This document shows positions 16,578 to 25,786 of a stretch of DNA of 64,000 bases, piece after piece; position 1 is the stretch's first letter; each line of letters begins with the position of its first letter. The DNA comes from an uncultured Peptostreptococcus sp. (GTDB taxonomy: Bacteria > Bacillota > Clostridia > Peptostreptococcales > Peptostreptococcaceae). The translations under genes were made by a program, and so were the position numbers. The stretch is taken from assembly GCA_900759325.1 (NCBI GenBank), contig CAAEUW010000027.1, positions 6,234 through 70,233 of the forward strand, written 5' to 3'. The notes under the pieces were generated by a model. That model saw only the letters and a program-made list of their open reading frames with translations. It made no database searches and had not been told where the DNA came from.

Positions 16578-18083
16578 ATGGCAAAAATAGGTTTTTTATT
16601 TGGAGCAGGTGCAGAAGCCTGTTATGGTCTACCTACAGGGGGTAGATTTGCTTTAGATATTTTTAGGCAAGATGTTACTGCTAATAAAAATGAGTTTATT
16701 AATATGAGGAATTCAGTAGATAATACAACAAAGTATGCGGGAACTTGGCTACCAGATGATTATGACACGAGGAGTGTAAGTACATATGGAAAATCTGTAA
16801 TTGAGAATATAATTAAGGATACTCTTGAACATAAACGTGAACACATAATTAGAAAATTAAATGATTTCGACTCTTATGCTGAAAAAATTAAAATACATTT
16901 AGAATACGGTAAAAACCTTGAGAATATAGATGAGATAATAAGTCGTGAATTGAATAGAAGTATTAGTGATTGTCAATTAAATAATAACATATCATTTAAT
17001 CAAGCACTAAATGAGGGTAATGATATTTTTAAGAGCAATTATTTCTCTGCGCTTTTGTTAATATATAAAAGTAAAAATTTGAATAATCACCTACAATTGG
17101 AACTTAAAAAAATTATTGTTTCAATATTACAATTGCAAATTGGTGCGTTAGGATCAAGTTTAGTTAAAAATATTAATGATAATATTTTTAGGAAAAAAGA
17201 CGAGGAGATTGATTTATTTGATGATATAGGAGAAGTGTTAACGTTAAATTATCAATCTGCAGGAGTAATAGGTGTGGAATATTTATATGATAGTATTAAA
17301 AAAGAAAATGATGAGAATATGGATAATCAGTCTAAAATAGTTTATTTTGCTAAATGTATACTTGAAGATATATTTTCATCTGTTCTTGACTATAAGTCTT
17401 TAATTGACTCAAATTGGCATTATTTATATTGTCCAAAAAATGAGTGGGCAAAGTTTTGCAAAATATCTATATTTCTTCTGACTGTAAAAAATTATATAAT
17501 AAGTAGTATTCCATCAAGTGTAGATAATAATGGATACTACGATGATTTAAAGGATTGTATAGATAAATCAAAACTAGAAATTGCTAAAATTGCTACAACA
17601 AATTACAATAATATAATTGTGGAAAAAATAAAGGAAGATATTACATATCTAAATGGTTCTGTAACTCAGTGGTATGATCCATATTTAAATAAAATAGATA
17701 AAAAGGAGAACTTAGAAGGAAAATTTATTGTTCCATTGTTATTCACTCAAAGTGGAACAAAACCTATGACTTCTATATACAAATCCTGTGAATATGTTGA
17801 TTTATATAGAGCTTGGAAAGAGGCGGACTTTATTGTCATAGTTGGATTTGGATTTAATAAAGATGATGAACATATTAATGGCATTATAAGAACACTGGTC
17901 AATGAAGATGATAAAAAGATAATAGTGATAGATAAAAACACTTCGAAAAAAGATATAATAGGACGATTATTAATGGAAAGAATAGAGAATATAACAGTGT
18001 ATAATGTGGATGAACAGAGAAAAATTGATGAAAAGTTATGGTTAGAATATATATTAGATAATATAGTTGGGACATTAGTATAG
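16578..18083 (+). CDS. SIR2-like domain protein (probable NAD-consuming defence effector)
   Basis: A 501-residue protein. The N-terminal FLFGAGAEACYGLPTGG (residues 6-22) matches the GAG(A/F)S-type NAD-binding loop of defence-associated SIR2 domains, and the C-terminal FIVIVGFGFNKDDEHIN (about 415-431) matches the matching Rossmann strand with its GFGFxxDD turn. Known relatives (Thoeris ThsA, DSR, SIR2-HerA) deplete NAD when phage is sensed. No second known domain was recognised in the middle ~350 residues. AGAAGGAG precedes the ATG. It starts 84 bases after res but is far richer in A+T than Mod, so it was probably acquired separately. Confidence 0.8.
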   Translation: MAKIGFLFGAGAEACYGLPTGGRFALDIFRQDVTANKNEFINMRNSVDNTTKYAGTWLPDDYDTRSVSTYGKSVIENIIKDTLEHKREHIIRKLNDFDSYAEKIKIHLEYGKNLENIDEIISRELNRSISDCQLNNNISFNQALNEGNDIFKSNYFSALLLIYKSKNLNNHLQLELKKIIVSILQLQIGALGSSLVKNINDNIFRKKDEEIDLFDDIGEVLTLNYQSAGVIGVEYLYDSIKKENDENMDNQSKIVYFAKCILEDIFSSVLDYKSLIDSNWHYLYCPKNEWAKFCKISIFLLTVKNYIISSIPSSVDNNGYYDDLKDCIDKSKLEIAKIATTNYNNIIVEKIKEDITYLNGSVTQWYDPYLNKIDKKENLEGKFIVPLLFTQSGTKPMTSIYKSCEYVDLYRAWKEADFIVIVGFGFNKDDEHINGIIRTLVNEDDKKIIVIDKNTSKKDIIGRLLMERIENITVYNVDEQRKIDEKLWLEYILDNIVGTLV

Positions 18084-18350
18084 ATAACATATTTTAAAAC
18101 CATATCATTAAAAATAAATGTGTAATATATATTAAACGATAAATGTATAAATTTTATCCCAATTGGTATAAAACAATAAAACCTATTGACTATGGATAAT
18201 CTATTTATCATTTTAAATTTTAGTTACGATAAATCATTAAATAAATATACAATGAAGAAACTAATATTAGGAAAATTAAACATACTATAATATATAAATC
18301 CTATATTAGTGCTACTAATATATATTACATAATTTAAGGAGTACTTTGCT

Positions 18351-19226
18351 ATGAATGAAGAGGAATATAAGAAAAACGAAATACAGAAAAAATTTGAATG
18401 GAAAAAAATAGAATTCTTAATAAAGAATACCACACTTATTTTATTATTGCTTAGTTTTATATTTAATATGTTGCAATATTTAAATTCTATAAAATCTGAA
18501 TATTTTTATGGAGTACCGAGATTTTATTTTTATAATAATGTAGCTCAAGATTATTTGATAGAATTATTATATTTATTTATAGTTGTAATAATTTTCTTTT
18601 CTCCATTCATAATTAAAAAGTTTTTGGGTAAAGTAAAACTTGGTATTCTTGAGAGTATAATATTCTCTTATCTTCTTGCATTTGGTGTATTATTACTTAC
18701 GACAATTTCTTACGTATCGTTTTTTATCGGAGAAAATAAAATATGTGAGTATATGGGTTATATTATTTGTCTTATAATTGCAGCTATATCTTTTGTTGCA
18801 TATTATTACTTATTTCGTATAGGTTATGGGAAAAATTCAAATGATACTAAAAATAAAAAAAATGAGTTAATTAATTATGCTAAAAATAATAAATTAAAGA
18901 CTATCTGTGTAACCATTTCAATAATAAGCATTTTTATATGTGGAATAATAAGGTATATAAACACACCGCTAATATCAAAAAATATAACAAAATATGAAAT
19001 AATAGATTTAGATATTGAAAAATTGAATAATTGTAAAGATAAAGATAAAGTTGAAGTTAATATTATTATTACACACTATAATGAGTCAATCATTGTAATG
19101 GAGGGTTATATAGATTCAAAATATAATCTGACAATAAATAAGGGTGATTATAGATTGGAATCACTTAAAAATAATAGTCTAACTTATTATAGGTTTAAAT
19201 CTGTTAAATGCAAAAATAAAGGATAA
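18351..19226 (+). CDS. Membrane protein of unknown function
   Basis: A 291-residue protein with five likely membrane segments (about residues 24-42, 64-84, 92-115, 124-148 and 182-202) and a ~75-residue charged C-terminal part. The string YFYGVPRFYFYNN between the first two segments recalls a group of small Bacillota membrane proteins without assigned function. AAGGAG precedes the ATG. It follows the SIR2-like gene by 267 bases of very AT-rich DNA with no gene. Its position in the island suggests a role in defence or immunity, but nothing in the protein shows this. Confidence 0.65.
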   Translation: MNEEEYKKNEIQKKFEWKKIEFLIKNTTLILLLLSFIFNMLQYLNSIKSEYFYGVPRFYFYNNVAQDYLIELLYLFIVVIIFFSPFIIKKFLGKVKLGILESIIFSYLLAFGVLLLTTISYVSFFIGENKICEYMGYIICLIIAAISFVAYYYLFRIGYGKNSNDTKNKKNELINYAKNNKLKTICVTISIISIFICGIIRYINTPLISKNITKYEIIDLDIEKLNNCKDKDKVEVNIIITHYNESIIVMEGYIDSKYNLTINKGDYRLESLKNNSLTYYRFKSVKCKNKG

Positions 19227-19359
19227 CATACTACAAGAAGATATAATATGTAGTAATCCTTCTAGTGCAGGATGGGTAGTGATTGGAAAATCTAACAATG
19301 GATGGTTAGAGTGGAAGGATTTAAAAGGAAATTCTATAGAAATTTATAGGGATAAATAA
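19201..19359 (+). pseudogene. DUF4357 domain fragment (3' remnant)
   Basis: This frame encodes a short stretch ending in CSNPSSAGWVVIGKSNNG and then WLEWKDLKGNSIEIYRDK, which matches the C-terminal DUF4357 domain (SPSAAAxFV...NGWxEWK). The frame is closed by a stop near 19180 and no start or upstream domain remains, so it is a gene tail. DUF4357 usually sits at the end of GIY-YIG nucleases or restriction-associated proteins. It lies immediately upstream of the IS30 remnant, overlapping the end of the membrane-protein gene region in another frame. Confidence 0.72.
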
Positions 19360-19436
19360 GCACATATATTAAATAAAAGAGTATAAAATTCATATCTTTA
19401 TATGTCAATTATAATTTTTGTTGATTGTATAATCAA

Positions 19437-20268
19437 GTTGAACAATTAAATAAAAAATCCATAGCGATAATTCTGTGGTAGAATGTAGGTGTCAAATCAG
19501 CAATCAACCAAAGGAGTTATCACTATGGATCATGTATATTATACCACAACTAAACACGAAAAAAGGAAACATCTTTTTTATGATGAACGAGTTTTGATTC
19601 AGATTCGCTTGAAAGATGGATGGTCAGCTAACAAAATCGCCAAAGAAATCGGCTGTGATCCAAATACTGTTCGTAATGAGATACGTATGGGTACTGTCTC
19701 CTTGTATAGAGGCAATGTTAAGCGTTACAAGGCAAAGGTAGGACAAGCTACATACCAGCAGAATCGTCTTGCCTGCGGCAGACACCTTGATAACCTAGAA
19801 AAGGTAGCTTTCCTTGCCTATGTAGACTCGCATATCAGAGAGGATAAGTGGTCTCTAGATGCTTGTGTCGGAAGAGCCCTGCAAAGTGGCGAATTTGTCC
19901 GTTGTGAGCTTGTATGCACCAAAACACTGTATCATTACGTTGGCCTTGGTATAATGGTTCTGAGTTTTTAAGGTTATCTGAACTCGAAAAACTGGCTGAG
20001 ACTCTTGTTTTCTATACACATCCATATACGTCATGCGAAAAAGGAACTAATGAATGTCATAATGGAATTATACGAAAGTTTATATCAAAAGGTAAGCGTA
20101 TCAGTGACTTTTATGTAGACTATATTGCTGATACAGAAATATGGTGCAACAGTTTGCCACGTAGAATACTAAAATATCATACACCGGATGAAGTATTCGA
20201 AGATAAGTTTGACTTTATATATCTACAGACAGCTTCGTGATATGGATTTTTAATTATCAATATTCAAC
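19437..20268 (+). mobile_element. IS30-type element, internally deleted
   Basis: The ends are imperfect inverted repeats of about 24 bases: the left begins GTTGAACAATTAAATAAAAA (19437) and the right ends in ...CAATATTCAAC (20268). Both share GGATTTTT on the inner side when read on opposite strands. The element is about 830 bases; intact members are usually over 1 kb, and the missing part is the middle of the transposase gene. I saw no certain target duplication. Confidence 0.7.
19525..20240 (+). pseudogene. IS30 family transposase, core deleted
   Basis: The N-terminal part runs from MDHVYYTTTKHEKRKH through the HTH (GWSANKIAKEIGCDPNTVRNE) to CTKTLYHYV at about 19940. Directly after it the frame changes and the sequence resumes as NGSEFLRLSELEKLAETL, which in intact relatives is the part right after the second catalytic Asp of the DDE domain, and continues through YTHPYTSCEKGTNECHNG to the C-terminus. 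At least 100 codons with the first two catalytic Asp residues are missing. The protein cannot transpose DNA. ATG at 19525 follows AAAGGAG. Confidence 0.85.
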
Positions 20269-20298
20269 TCATTATTGCAAATTACGGAGGAATAATTT

Positions 20299-21744
20299 AT
20301 GTATTCATTTGAGGAATTCAAAAAAAATATTAATATTAAATATGATAATTGGGATGATTTTGGATATAAAAATACAGCTATTATATCAATTGATGGTGAA
20401 TCTGCTTCAATTCATATTTATCCAAATACATTATCTGTATACAATGATATTAAATCGGGAAAAAAACCAGTAAAGGATTTTTTTGTTTTAGGTAATAGAG
20501 AATATTATGAATTAATTAACTCTAAAATCGATATACAATCTGAAAGAGTTAAGTGGTACGAACTTACAAACGACTTAGCTTATAATACTGAACTATTAGA
20601 TAAGTACTACAGCAATAAAAATTTTAAAACTAAAAATGAATTTGAAGACCCAGCTGATATTTTAAAAAGATCTTTTATGAGATCTATAAGTTATACAGAA
20701 ATAGTATATCAACTTCATAGAATGACATTAGGAGGTAAATATTTAGAGAATTTTAAAATAAAAATATATGAAAATGAAAATGAGTTTTTAGATATAAACG
20801 TAGATCCTGAAGTCGATATACCAGAAAATACCTTTGGTATAATTGGTAAAAATGGTACAGGAAAGACACACTTATTAAATAATTTAGTAAAGCTATTTCT
20901 TAATGAAAAATCCACTTTTCATGTTGATGCTGAAGAGAAAGATTCTTTTTTTCTTAATAAAGTTCTTCATGTATCTTATAGCCCGTTCGATAGCTTGGAA
21001 ATAACTGAGAAGAATAATATTCTTTACGAAAAAATTGGACTTATACTTGATGAAAATATTGAGAAGTATAAATCCATTTCTAATTGTTTAAATGAAGACT
21101 TAGACAGATATATAAGAGATATAAATGTACCTACGAATTTATCATATAGAGATTTTTGGTTAGAGGTACTAAATAATTTTTCGTATGAGGAGTGGATAAT
21201 TGACTTTATATGTGAGGTGGATGAAATTGATTTCATAAATGATAAAGAGGAACTAGTGAAAATTATAGGCAGATTAAGTTCAGGACAAAAGATAATTATG
21301 CTTACAATAACTAAGCTAATTTTAAAAGTACGTGAAAAAACACTAGTTCTCATAGATGAACCAGAACTATTCCTTCATCCGTCGCTTGCTAAATCTTATA
21401 TAAGAGCGATTATACAAATAATAACCAGGATGAATGGGATTTGCGTCGTGGCTACCCATAACCCACTAATTTTACAAGAGTTACAAACAAAGTGTATAAA
21501 AATTACTACTAAGCGTAAAGACTGCTTTGAAATAAAAAATCTTGCTGACTTTAATATTAATTCGTATGGCGAGAGTGTTACGGTATTAAATAGTACAGTT
21601 TTTGGGATTGATATTCAAAATACAGGTTATTATCAGTATTTGACATCTTTAAATATTGATAAATTAAAATCAGATAAAAATGAATTACAATCTAAACTGG
21701 GAAGTGAAGGACGAATATTACTGAAATCTTTATTAGGGGAATAG
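20299..21744 (+). CDS. AAA/ABC-type ATPase, Septu PtuA-like
   Basis: A 481-residue ATPase of the AAA_21/OLD-like type. Walker A GIIGKNGTGKTHLLNN is at about residue 178, the ABC-like signature RLSSGQKI at about 323, Walker B TLVLIDEPELFLHP at about 348 and the switch His in VVATHNP. The first ~150 residues do not match a domain I know. It is followed with three bases of offset by an HNH nuclease gene, the two-gene arrangement of the Septu anti-phage system (PtuA+PtuB). CGGAGG precedes the ATG. No reverse transcriptase is present, so it is not a retron-linked pair. Confidence 0.8.
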   Translation: MYSFEEFKKNINIKYDNWDDFGYKNTAIISIDGESASIHIYPNTLSVYNDIKSGKKPVKDFFVLGNREYYELINSKIDIQSERVKWYELTNDLAYNTELLDKYYSNKNFKTKNEFEDPADILKRSFMRSISYTEIVYQLHRMTLGGKYLENFKIKIYENENEFLDINVDPEVDIPENTFGIIGKNGTGKTHLLNNLVKLFLNEKSTFHVDAEEKDSFFLNKVLHVSYSPFDSLEITEKNNILYEKIGLILDENIEKYKSISNCLNEDLDRYIRDINVPTNLSYRDFWLEVLNNFSYEEWIIDFICEVDEIDFINDKEELVKIIGRLSSGQKIIMLTITKLILKVREKTLVLIDEPELFLHPSLAKSYIRAIIQIITRMNGICVVATHNPLILQELQTKCIKITTKRKDCFEIKNLADFNINSYGESVTVLNSTVFGIDIQNTGYYQYLTSLNIDKLKSDKNELQSKLGSEGRILLKSLLGE

Positions 21745-21746
21745 TG

Positions 21747-22712
21747 ATGAGAAAAATACGAGAACCAGATTTTAAAATAAAGGATATTTTTACAAAACAT
21801 ATTGATCATTTCAAAAAAAATATTAATAATGAAAAAGACAATAACAATGATATATATATTGAAAGTGCAATGAATTATTTCTGCAAAAAAGAACAAGAAT
21901 ATAAAGATCTTGCCCTTAGAAAATCATTGACAAGTATAGAAGTTAATAAATATAATACTTATTGTAAAATGAAAAATAGTTATGAATACATATATTCGAA
22001 AAAATTTAAATACAGAAAAAAAATTGTAGAGTTAGCTAATGGAAGGTGTCCAATATGTGATAGCGAATTTGGATATGGAACAGTTGAATTAGATCATGTA
22101 CTTCCTAAAAGTAAATTTGATGATTATGCAATAACTCCAATTAATTTGATTCCGATTTGTAGATCATGTAATAAAGCCAAATCAAATAAATTTGGAAATT
22201 CGCAAGAAGGAATTTTAACACCATATTATGATTCCTACCCATTAAATAAAATATTAAAGATGAAAATACTAATAGATAATAATGATATAAAAACAGTGTT
22301 TTCTATAATAGATGAAAACGAGTTTAAAAAAATTCATGGAACTGTTAGTAGTGATAACTGTATTGATAATGATGAAGTAAATATAATTTATAATAAGATA
22401 AAACATCATTTTTTTCTACATAAAATTGATAAGACACTTTCTATGAAATCTCAAATACTTTTAAATAGCATAATAACATCATTGGCATATATGAAAATAG
22501 ATAATATTGAAAATAGAAACATTGAAGAGTACTTATTAGAATTCACAGATAAGATGTATAAAAATTATGTAGACGATAGATATATAAAAAAAATATTGGT
22601 CGATACAATAATGAATCATGAAAAAAAAGAGGATATTTATACATTTTTAACCAAGAGGATAGAGAATGAAATAAAATCAATTAATTATTTAGATAATGAA
22701 TTTAATGTTTAA
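21747..22712 (+). CDS. HNH endonuclease, Septu PtuB-like
   Basis: A 321-residue protein with an HNH nuclease at about residues 100-150: CPICDSEFGYGTVELDHVLP, then NLIPICRSCNKAKSNKFG. The two CxxC pairs bind a structural zinc and LDHVLPKS holds the catalytic His. The N- and C-terminal parts are Lys-rich and unassigned. With the ATPase upstream it should cut nucleic acid on phage infection. AGGGGA is six bases before the ATG at 21747; a GTG at 21744 overlaps the previous stop and is a less likely start. A+T content is extreme. Confidence 0.82.
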   Translation: MRKIREPDFKIKDIFTKHIDHFKKNINNEKDNNNDIYIESAMNYFCKKEQEYKDLALRKSLTSIEVNKYNTYCKMKNSYEYIYSKKFKYRKKIVELANGRCPICDSEFGYGTVELDHVLPKSKFDDYAITPINLIPICRSCNKAKSNKFGNSQEGILTPYYDSYPLNKILKMKILIDNNDIKTVFSIIDENEFKKIHGTVSSDNCIDNDEVNIIYNKIKHHFFLHKIDKTLSMKSQILLNSIITSLAYMKIDNIENRNIEEYLLEFTDKMYKNYVDDRYIKKILVDTIMNHEKKEDIYTFLTKRIENEIKSINYLDNEFNV

Positions 22713-22874
22713 AAATTTTGAATTTCATATGAAATTCGAAGAAATAAAATATGTCATAAATGGAGTGTTTGATATATAATATAAAGAACTTAATTATACA
22801 ATCAACCATAGAAAAAGAGTTTTCAACTCATACAAAAATATAAACCAAACCACTTTATATGGAGGAAGAAGAGA

Positions 22875-23381
22875 ATGGGTCTTATAGCAAACTACAAATA
22901 CCTAAGCGATAAAAACCTAAATGAACTTAAGGCTCTCTACACAGAAAATACCGAGTCTATTACAGATATAGAAGAGAACAATAAGGATTTAGAAATATTA
23001 CTTGATCTAGATAAGATGTGGGATGTCCTTCACTTTGTGCTTACAGGAACAAGTGCCAGCGAACCTATAAAAGAGAACTACTTTAGTGAGGCTATTTTGG
23101 GAATCTCCCATATTGAAGAGGTTGAGGATTTCATAGCCTACACAGAAAAATCAAGGATTAAAGATATATTATTAGCCCTTGCTAATTTTGATATAGAAAA
23201 AGCTATGGAAAGCTTCAGTATGGAAGAGTGTAAAAAGGCAAATATCTATCCAGATATTTGGGACTATGAAGAGGAAAGCGAAGAGATAGAAGAAGAACTA
23301 ATGGATTGCTTTCAAAATATGAAAGACTTCTATAGAAAAATATTAGAAGTAAATGGTAATGTACTTGTTACCATTTGCTAG
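22875..23381 (+). CDS. DUF1877 (YfbM-like) protein
   Basis: A 168-residue cytosolic protein. The start MGLIANYKYLSDKNLNELK and LDLDKMWDVLHFVLTG match DUF1877/YfbM, a family of unknown function found in many bacteria, sometimes as small paralogues near toxin or defence genes. GGAGGAAG precedes the ATG. Codon use returns toward the chromosomal style. No enzymatic motif is seen. Confidence 0.78.
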   Translation: MGLIANYKYLSDKNLNELKALYTENTESITDIEENNKDLEILLDLDKMWDVLHFVLTGTSASEPIKENYFSEAILGISHIEEVEDFIAYTEKSRIKDILLALANFDIEKAMESFSMEECKKANIYPDIWDYEEESEEIEEELMDCFQNMKDFYRKILEVNGNVLVTIC

Positions 23382-23473
23382 GACATAAAAGTTAGTTTGT
23401 ATTTTGTAGAAGTATTTAACCTATAATATTAGTGGCTAAAGAAGTGAAATAATATTCTGAAAGAAGGGCGGAT

Positions 23474-23869
23474 GTGAAGCACAAGAATGTAAGAAGAGAA
23501 TGTGAAGACCTATGGGCAAAAAATAAATATTACGTCCTAAGCAAATCACATAAAGTATACCTAGAGATAAGAGAGTATTTGAAAGAAAAAGAAGTCGATA
23601 CCATCTATCTAAATGAAAAAATACAACAAGTAAGGGAGATGGAAGAAAGCAAAAAAGACTTTAGTAACGCTATTCTTCATGTGTGGGGATACTTCAAAAA
23701 AGAGGCAAGTGAAATTGAAAAACAAGAATTCTTTAAAAGACTAGAAGAATATATGGACGGTAAAAATGATCAAAAATATGTAATTGAATACATTAATGTA
23801 TTGCTAAATAAATACCCTAATAAATATTTAAAAGAGTCAACCTTACTAAGAGGAGGAGAGTATCAATGA
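23474..23869 (+). CDS. DUF1722 (YbgA-like) protein
   Basis: A 131-residue protein starting at GTG with GAAGGG upstream. WAKNKYYVLSKSHKVY and NAILHVWGYFKKEAS fit DUF1722, a helical domain usually fused behind DUF523 in YbgA; here it stands alone. Function unknown. Its stop overlaps the next start by four bases (ATGA), so the two are probably translated together. Confidence 0.72.
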   Translation: MKHKNVRRECEDLWAKNKYYVLSKSHKVYLEIREYLKEKEVDTIYLNEKIQQVREMEESKKDFSNAILHVWGYFKKEASEIEKQEFFKRLEEYMDGKNDQKYVIEYINVLLNKYPNKYLKESTLLRGGEYQ

Positions 23870-24222
23870 GTTACACAATATCTTTGTTTACTATCAATAC
23901 AAAACAGAAAGAACAAGAGTTAGACCAGCCAGACTTCTTTGAAAAGGAAGAAAATCTGGAAAAATTCACACTAGACCAGCAGGCACGACTGGAAGACCGT
24001 TTATTGAAATATAGGTATAAACATGTAGGAAATACAGGTGGTGGTAAAATATTTGAACACACTGATTTTGGTCAAGCATTATTGACAGAGAGTGGCCTTT
24101 ATTTTTCTACCTCAAACGACTTTGATTGCATCTTCGAAGTTGGAATGACGGCATCTGAATTTACGGATACTGGTGAATTTGCTAAATATGATGTGCAGGC
24201 AGGAGGATGGGAAGAAATATAA
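23866..24222 (+). CDS. Conserved hypothetical protein
   Basis: A 118-residue soluble protein of no assigned domain. The middle contains HTDFGQALLTESGLYFSTS and the end MTASEFTDTGEFAKYDVQAG; this EFTDxGEF...GGWE ending recurs in small proteins of Fusobacteria and Bacillota that I believe are still uncharacterised. AGGAGGAG precedes the ATG, which overlaps the DUF1722 stop. A role as an immunity or accessory protein is possible but not shown. Confidence 0.65.
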   Translation: MSYTISLFTINTKQKEQELDQPDFFEKEENLEKFTLDQQARLEDRLLKYRYKHVGNTGGGKIFEHTDFGQALLTESGLYFSTSNDFDCIFEVGMTASEFTDTGEFAKYDVQAGGWEEI

Positions 24223-24237
24223 AATAGGATATCATAA

Positions 24238-24285
24238 AAAGACACTGAGAGTTTTCAAATAGACTTCTAGTGTCTTAATTTTTTG
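24238..24285 (+). terminator. Rho-independent terminator
   Basis: AAGACACT at 24239-24246 pairs with AGTGTCTT at 24269-24276, then AATTTTTT. It closes the accessory region on its right side. Confidence 0.8.
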
Positions 24286-24393
24286 TTAAAGAAAAGTAAT
24301 TAGTGCTTATTTTGACAATATTTCATGCTATAATCTAATCAAGAAACAAGCTTTAAAACCTACAACACTTAATAATAAGAAGAGACTAAAACT

Positions 24394-25527
24394 ATGAAAA
24401 CAAAACTAATAAAAATAACAGCCCTAATCCTACTAGTAGCCACAAGCATCCTCCTAGGAGCCTGTGCCAATACAAAAGAGGACCAGGCAAAGATAATCAG
24501 CTACCTAGACAGGAGGTTTGGCAAGGGAACATATACCATCAAACAGGAAAAATACCATCCCCGCTGGTTTGTGACACTAAACCAGTATCCGGATATTAGT
24601 GTTTACTACACGGTTTCCCACGACCCCCTATCCATGAGCTCACCATACATATCAACCAACTTTGATGATGTATTTGGTCAGCTGGTGGTTAAGGACTTCA
24701 AGAAAACTACTAAGTTGGGTAAGGACGATATCCGCTATGACACTGATTTGGATTATGTATATTATGCAAGGTTGAATTCTATTGAAGACCTCAAGGCTTC
24801 TTATGATAGGTTGATGGCCTTTGTTGACTTTATGCGTGACAAATACCCAATAATCCTTGAGGAAAGGTACCTGCATATAGATATGAGTATGAATGGCTTA
24901 GTTCTTAAGGGATTGACTGATGATGAAAAGTATGTAAGAGAGACTATTGTAAATGTAGAAAAGGGTCAGTTAAATATTAAGTCCTATGAGGACCTCTACA
25001 ACGAATTAAAGCCAAAGTTAAAGACCCATAAGGATAAGCCAGATGGATTGACCATCCATGCTGATATTGGCAGGACCTTTATCTTGGGCAGTGATACCTT
25101 TGAGGACTTCCTCTATAAGAGCCTTGACCTAGAGGGTGCGAAGGTTGAAGATTTAAAGGACCTTGTACTTCAGCCAGGTGAGACCAGTTCTACCTACGCC
25201 TTTAGGAGTCCTGACCAATACGATACGACACGTATATTTATAGAGGCAAAGAATTTGACAGATTCGCCTTGTAAATTATTTGATGCTACCCTAGTCAATG
25301 TTACTGTAGATGGTGGAGGGAAGATTTTTATTGAACCAAAGTGGGTTAAGCTTGGTTATGACGATATAAAGGATTGGAAGGACCCCTATGACCAGCTAAA
25401 AATTTCCCCACCTAGAACTGATGTGGAAAAGACAGAGGGGGTAAGCTATAAAAAAACCAAGATACTTTTTGTAGAGAAGAGGTATTCTAAGGCAATTTCA
25501 AAGGTTGTATTTAGATATGAAAAATAG
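24394..25527 (+). CDS. Lipoprotein of unknown function
   Basis: A 377-residue protein with a lipoprotein signal: ILLVATSILLGAC places the lipidated Cys at residue 24. The mature part is rich in charged residues and has no domain I recognise. It would sit on the outer face of the membrane. An extended -10 box TGCTATAAT at about 24326-24334 precedes it. The codon use is chromosomal. A small membrane protein follows in 31 bases. Confidence 0.75.
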   Translation: MKTKLIKITALILLVATSILLGACANTKEDQAKIISYLDRRFGKGTYTIKQEKYHPRWFVTLNQYPDISVYYTVSHDPLSMSSPYISTNFDDVFGQLVVKDFKKTTKLGKDDIRYDTDLDYVYYARLNSIEDLKASYDRLMAFVDFMRDKYPIILEERYLHIDMSMNGLVLKGLTDDEKYVRETIVNVEKGQLNIKSYEDLYNELKPKLKTHKDKPDGLTIHADIGRTFILGSDTFEDFLYKSLDLEGAKVEDLKDLVLQPGETSSTYAFRSPDQYDTTRIFIEAKNLTDSPCKLFDATLVNVTVDGGGKIFIEPKWVKLGYDDIKDWKDPYDQLKISPPRTDVEKTEGVSYKKTKILFVEKRYSKAISKVVFRYEK

Positions 25528-25558
25528 GTATATGTAATGTGAATTACGGGAGGTTTGT

Positions 25559-25750
25559 ATGAAAAAGCTTTATAGAGTGTTAATGATTGTTTTACCTATA
25601 TTTGTTGGAAGTGCTTCACTGGTAAACCTAATATTCTACCTTTCAAACCAGAAAACTTTTATGAGTCTTATTTTGAGCATCATATTTTTCTTCTTGGCCT
25701 ATGCAGTAGGTATAAAGAATATATTAGACATATTGAAGGAAATGGACTAA
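25559..25750 (+). CDS. Small two-segment membrane protein
   Basis: A 63-residue protein with two hydrophobic segments (about residues 7-27 and 35-55) and a short charged tail. GGGAGG precedes the ATG. It follows the lipoprotein closely and may share its transcript. No family recognised. Confidence 0.6.
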   Translation: MKKLYRVLMIVLPIFVGSASLVNLIFYLSNQKTFMSLILSIIFFFLAYAVGIKNILDILKEMD

Positions 25751-25786
25751 GGCGACAATATATTTTTATCTACAATATATAATTCG

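Noticed and set aside
20299..22712. Retron-linked Septu (Ec78 type)
   Set aside because: No reverse transcriptase gene or msr/msd-like structure lies near the pair.
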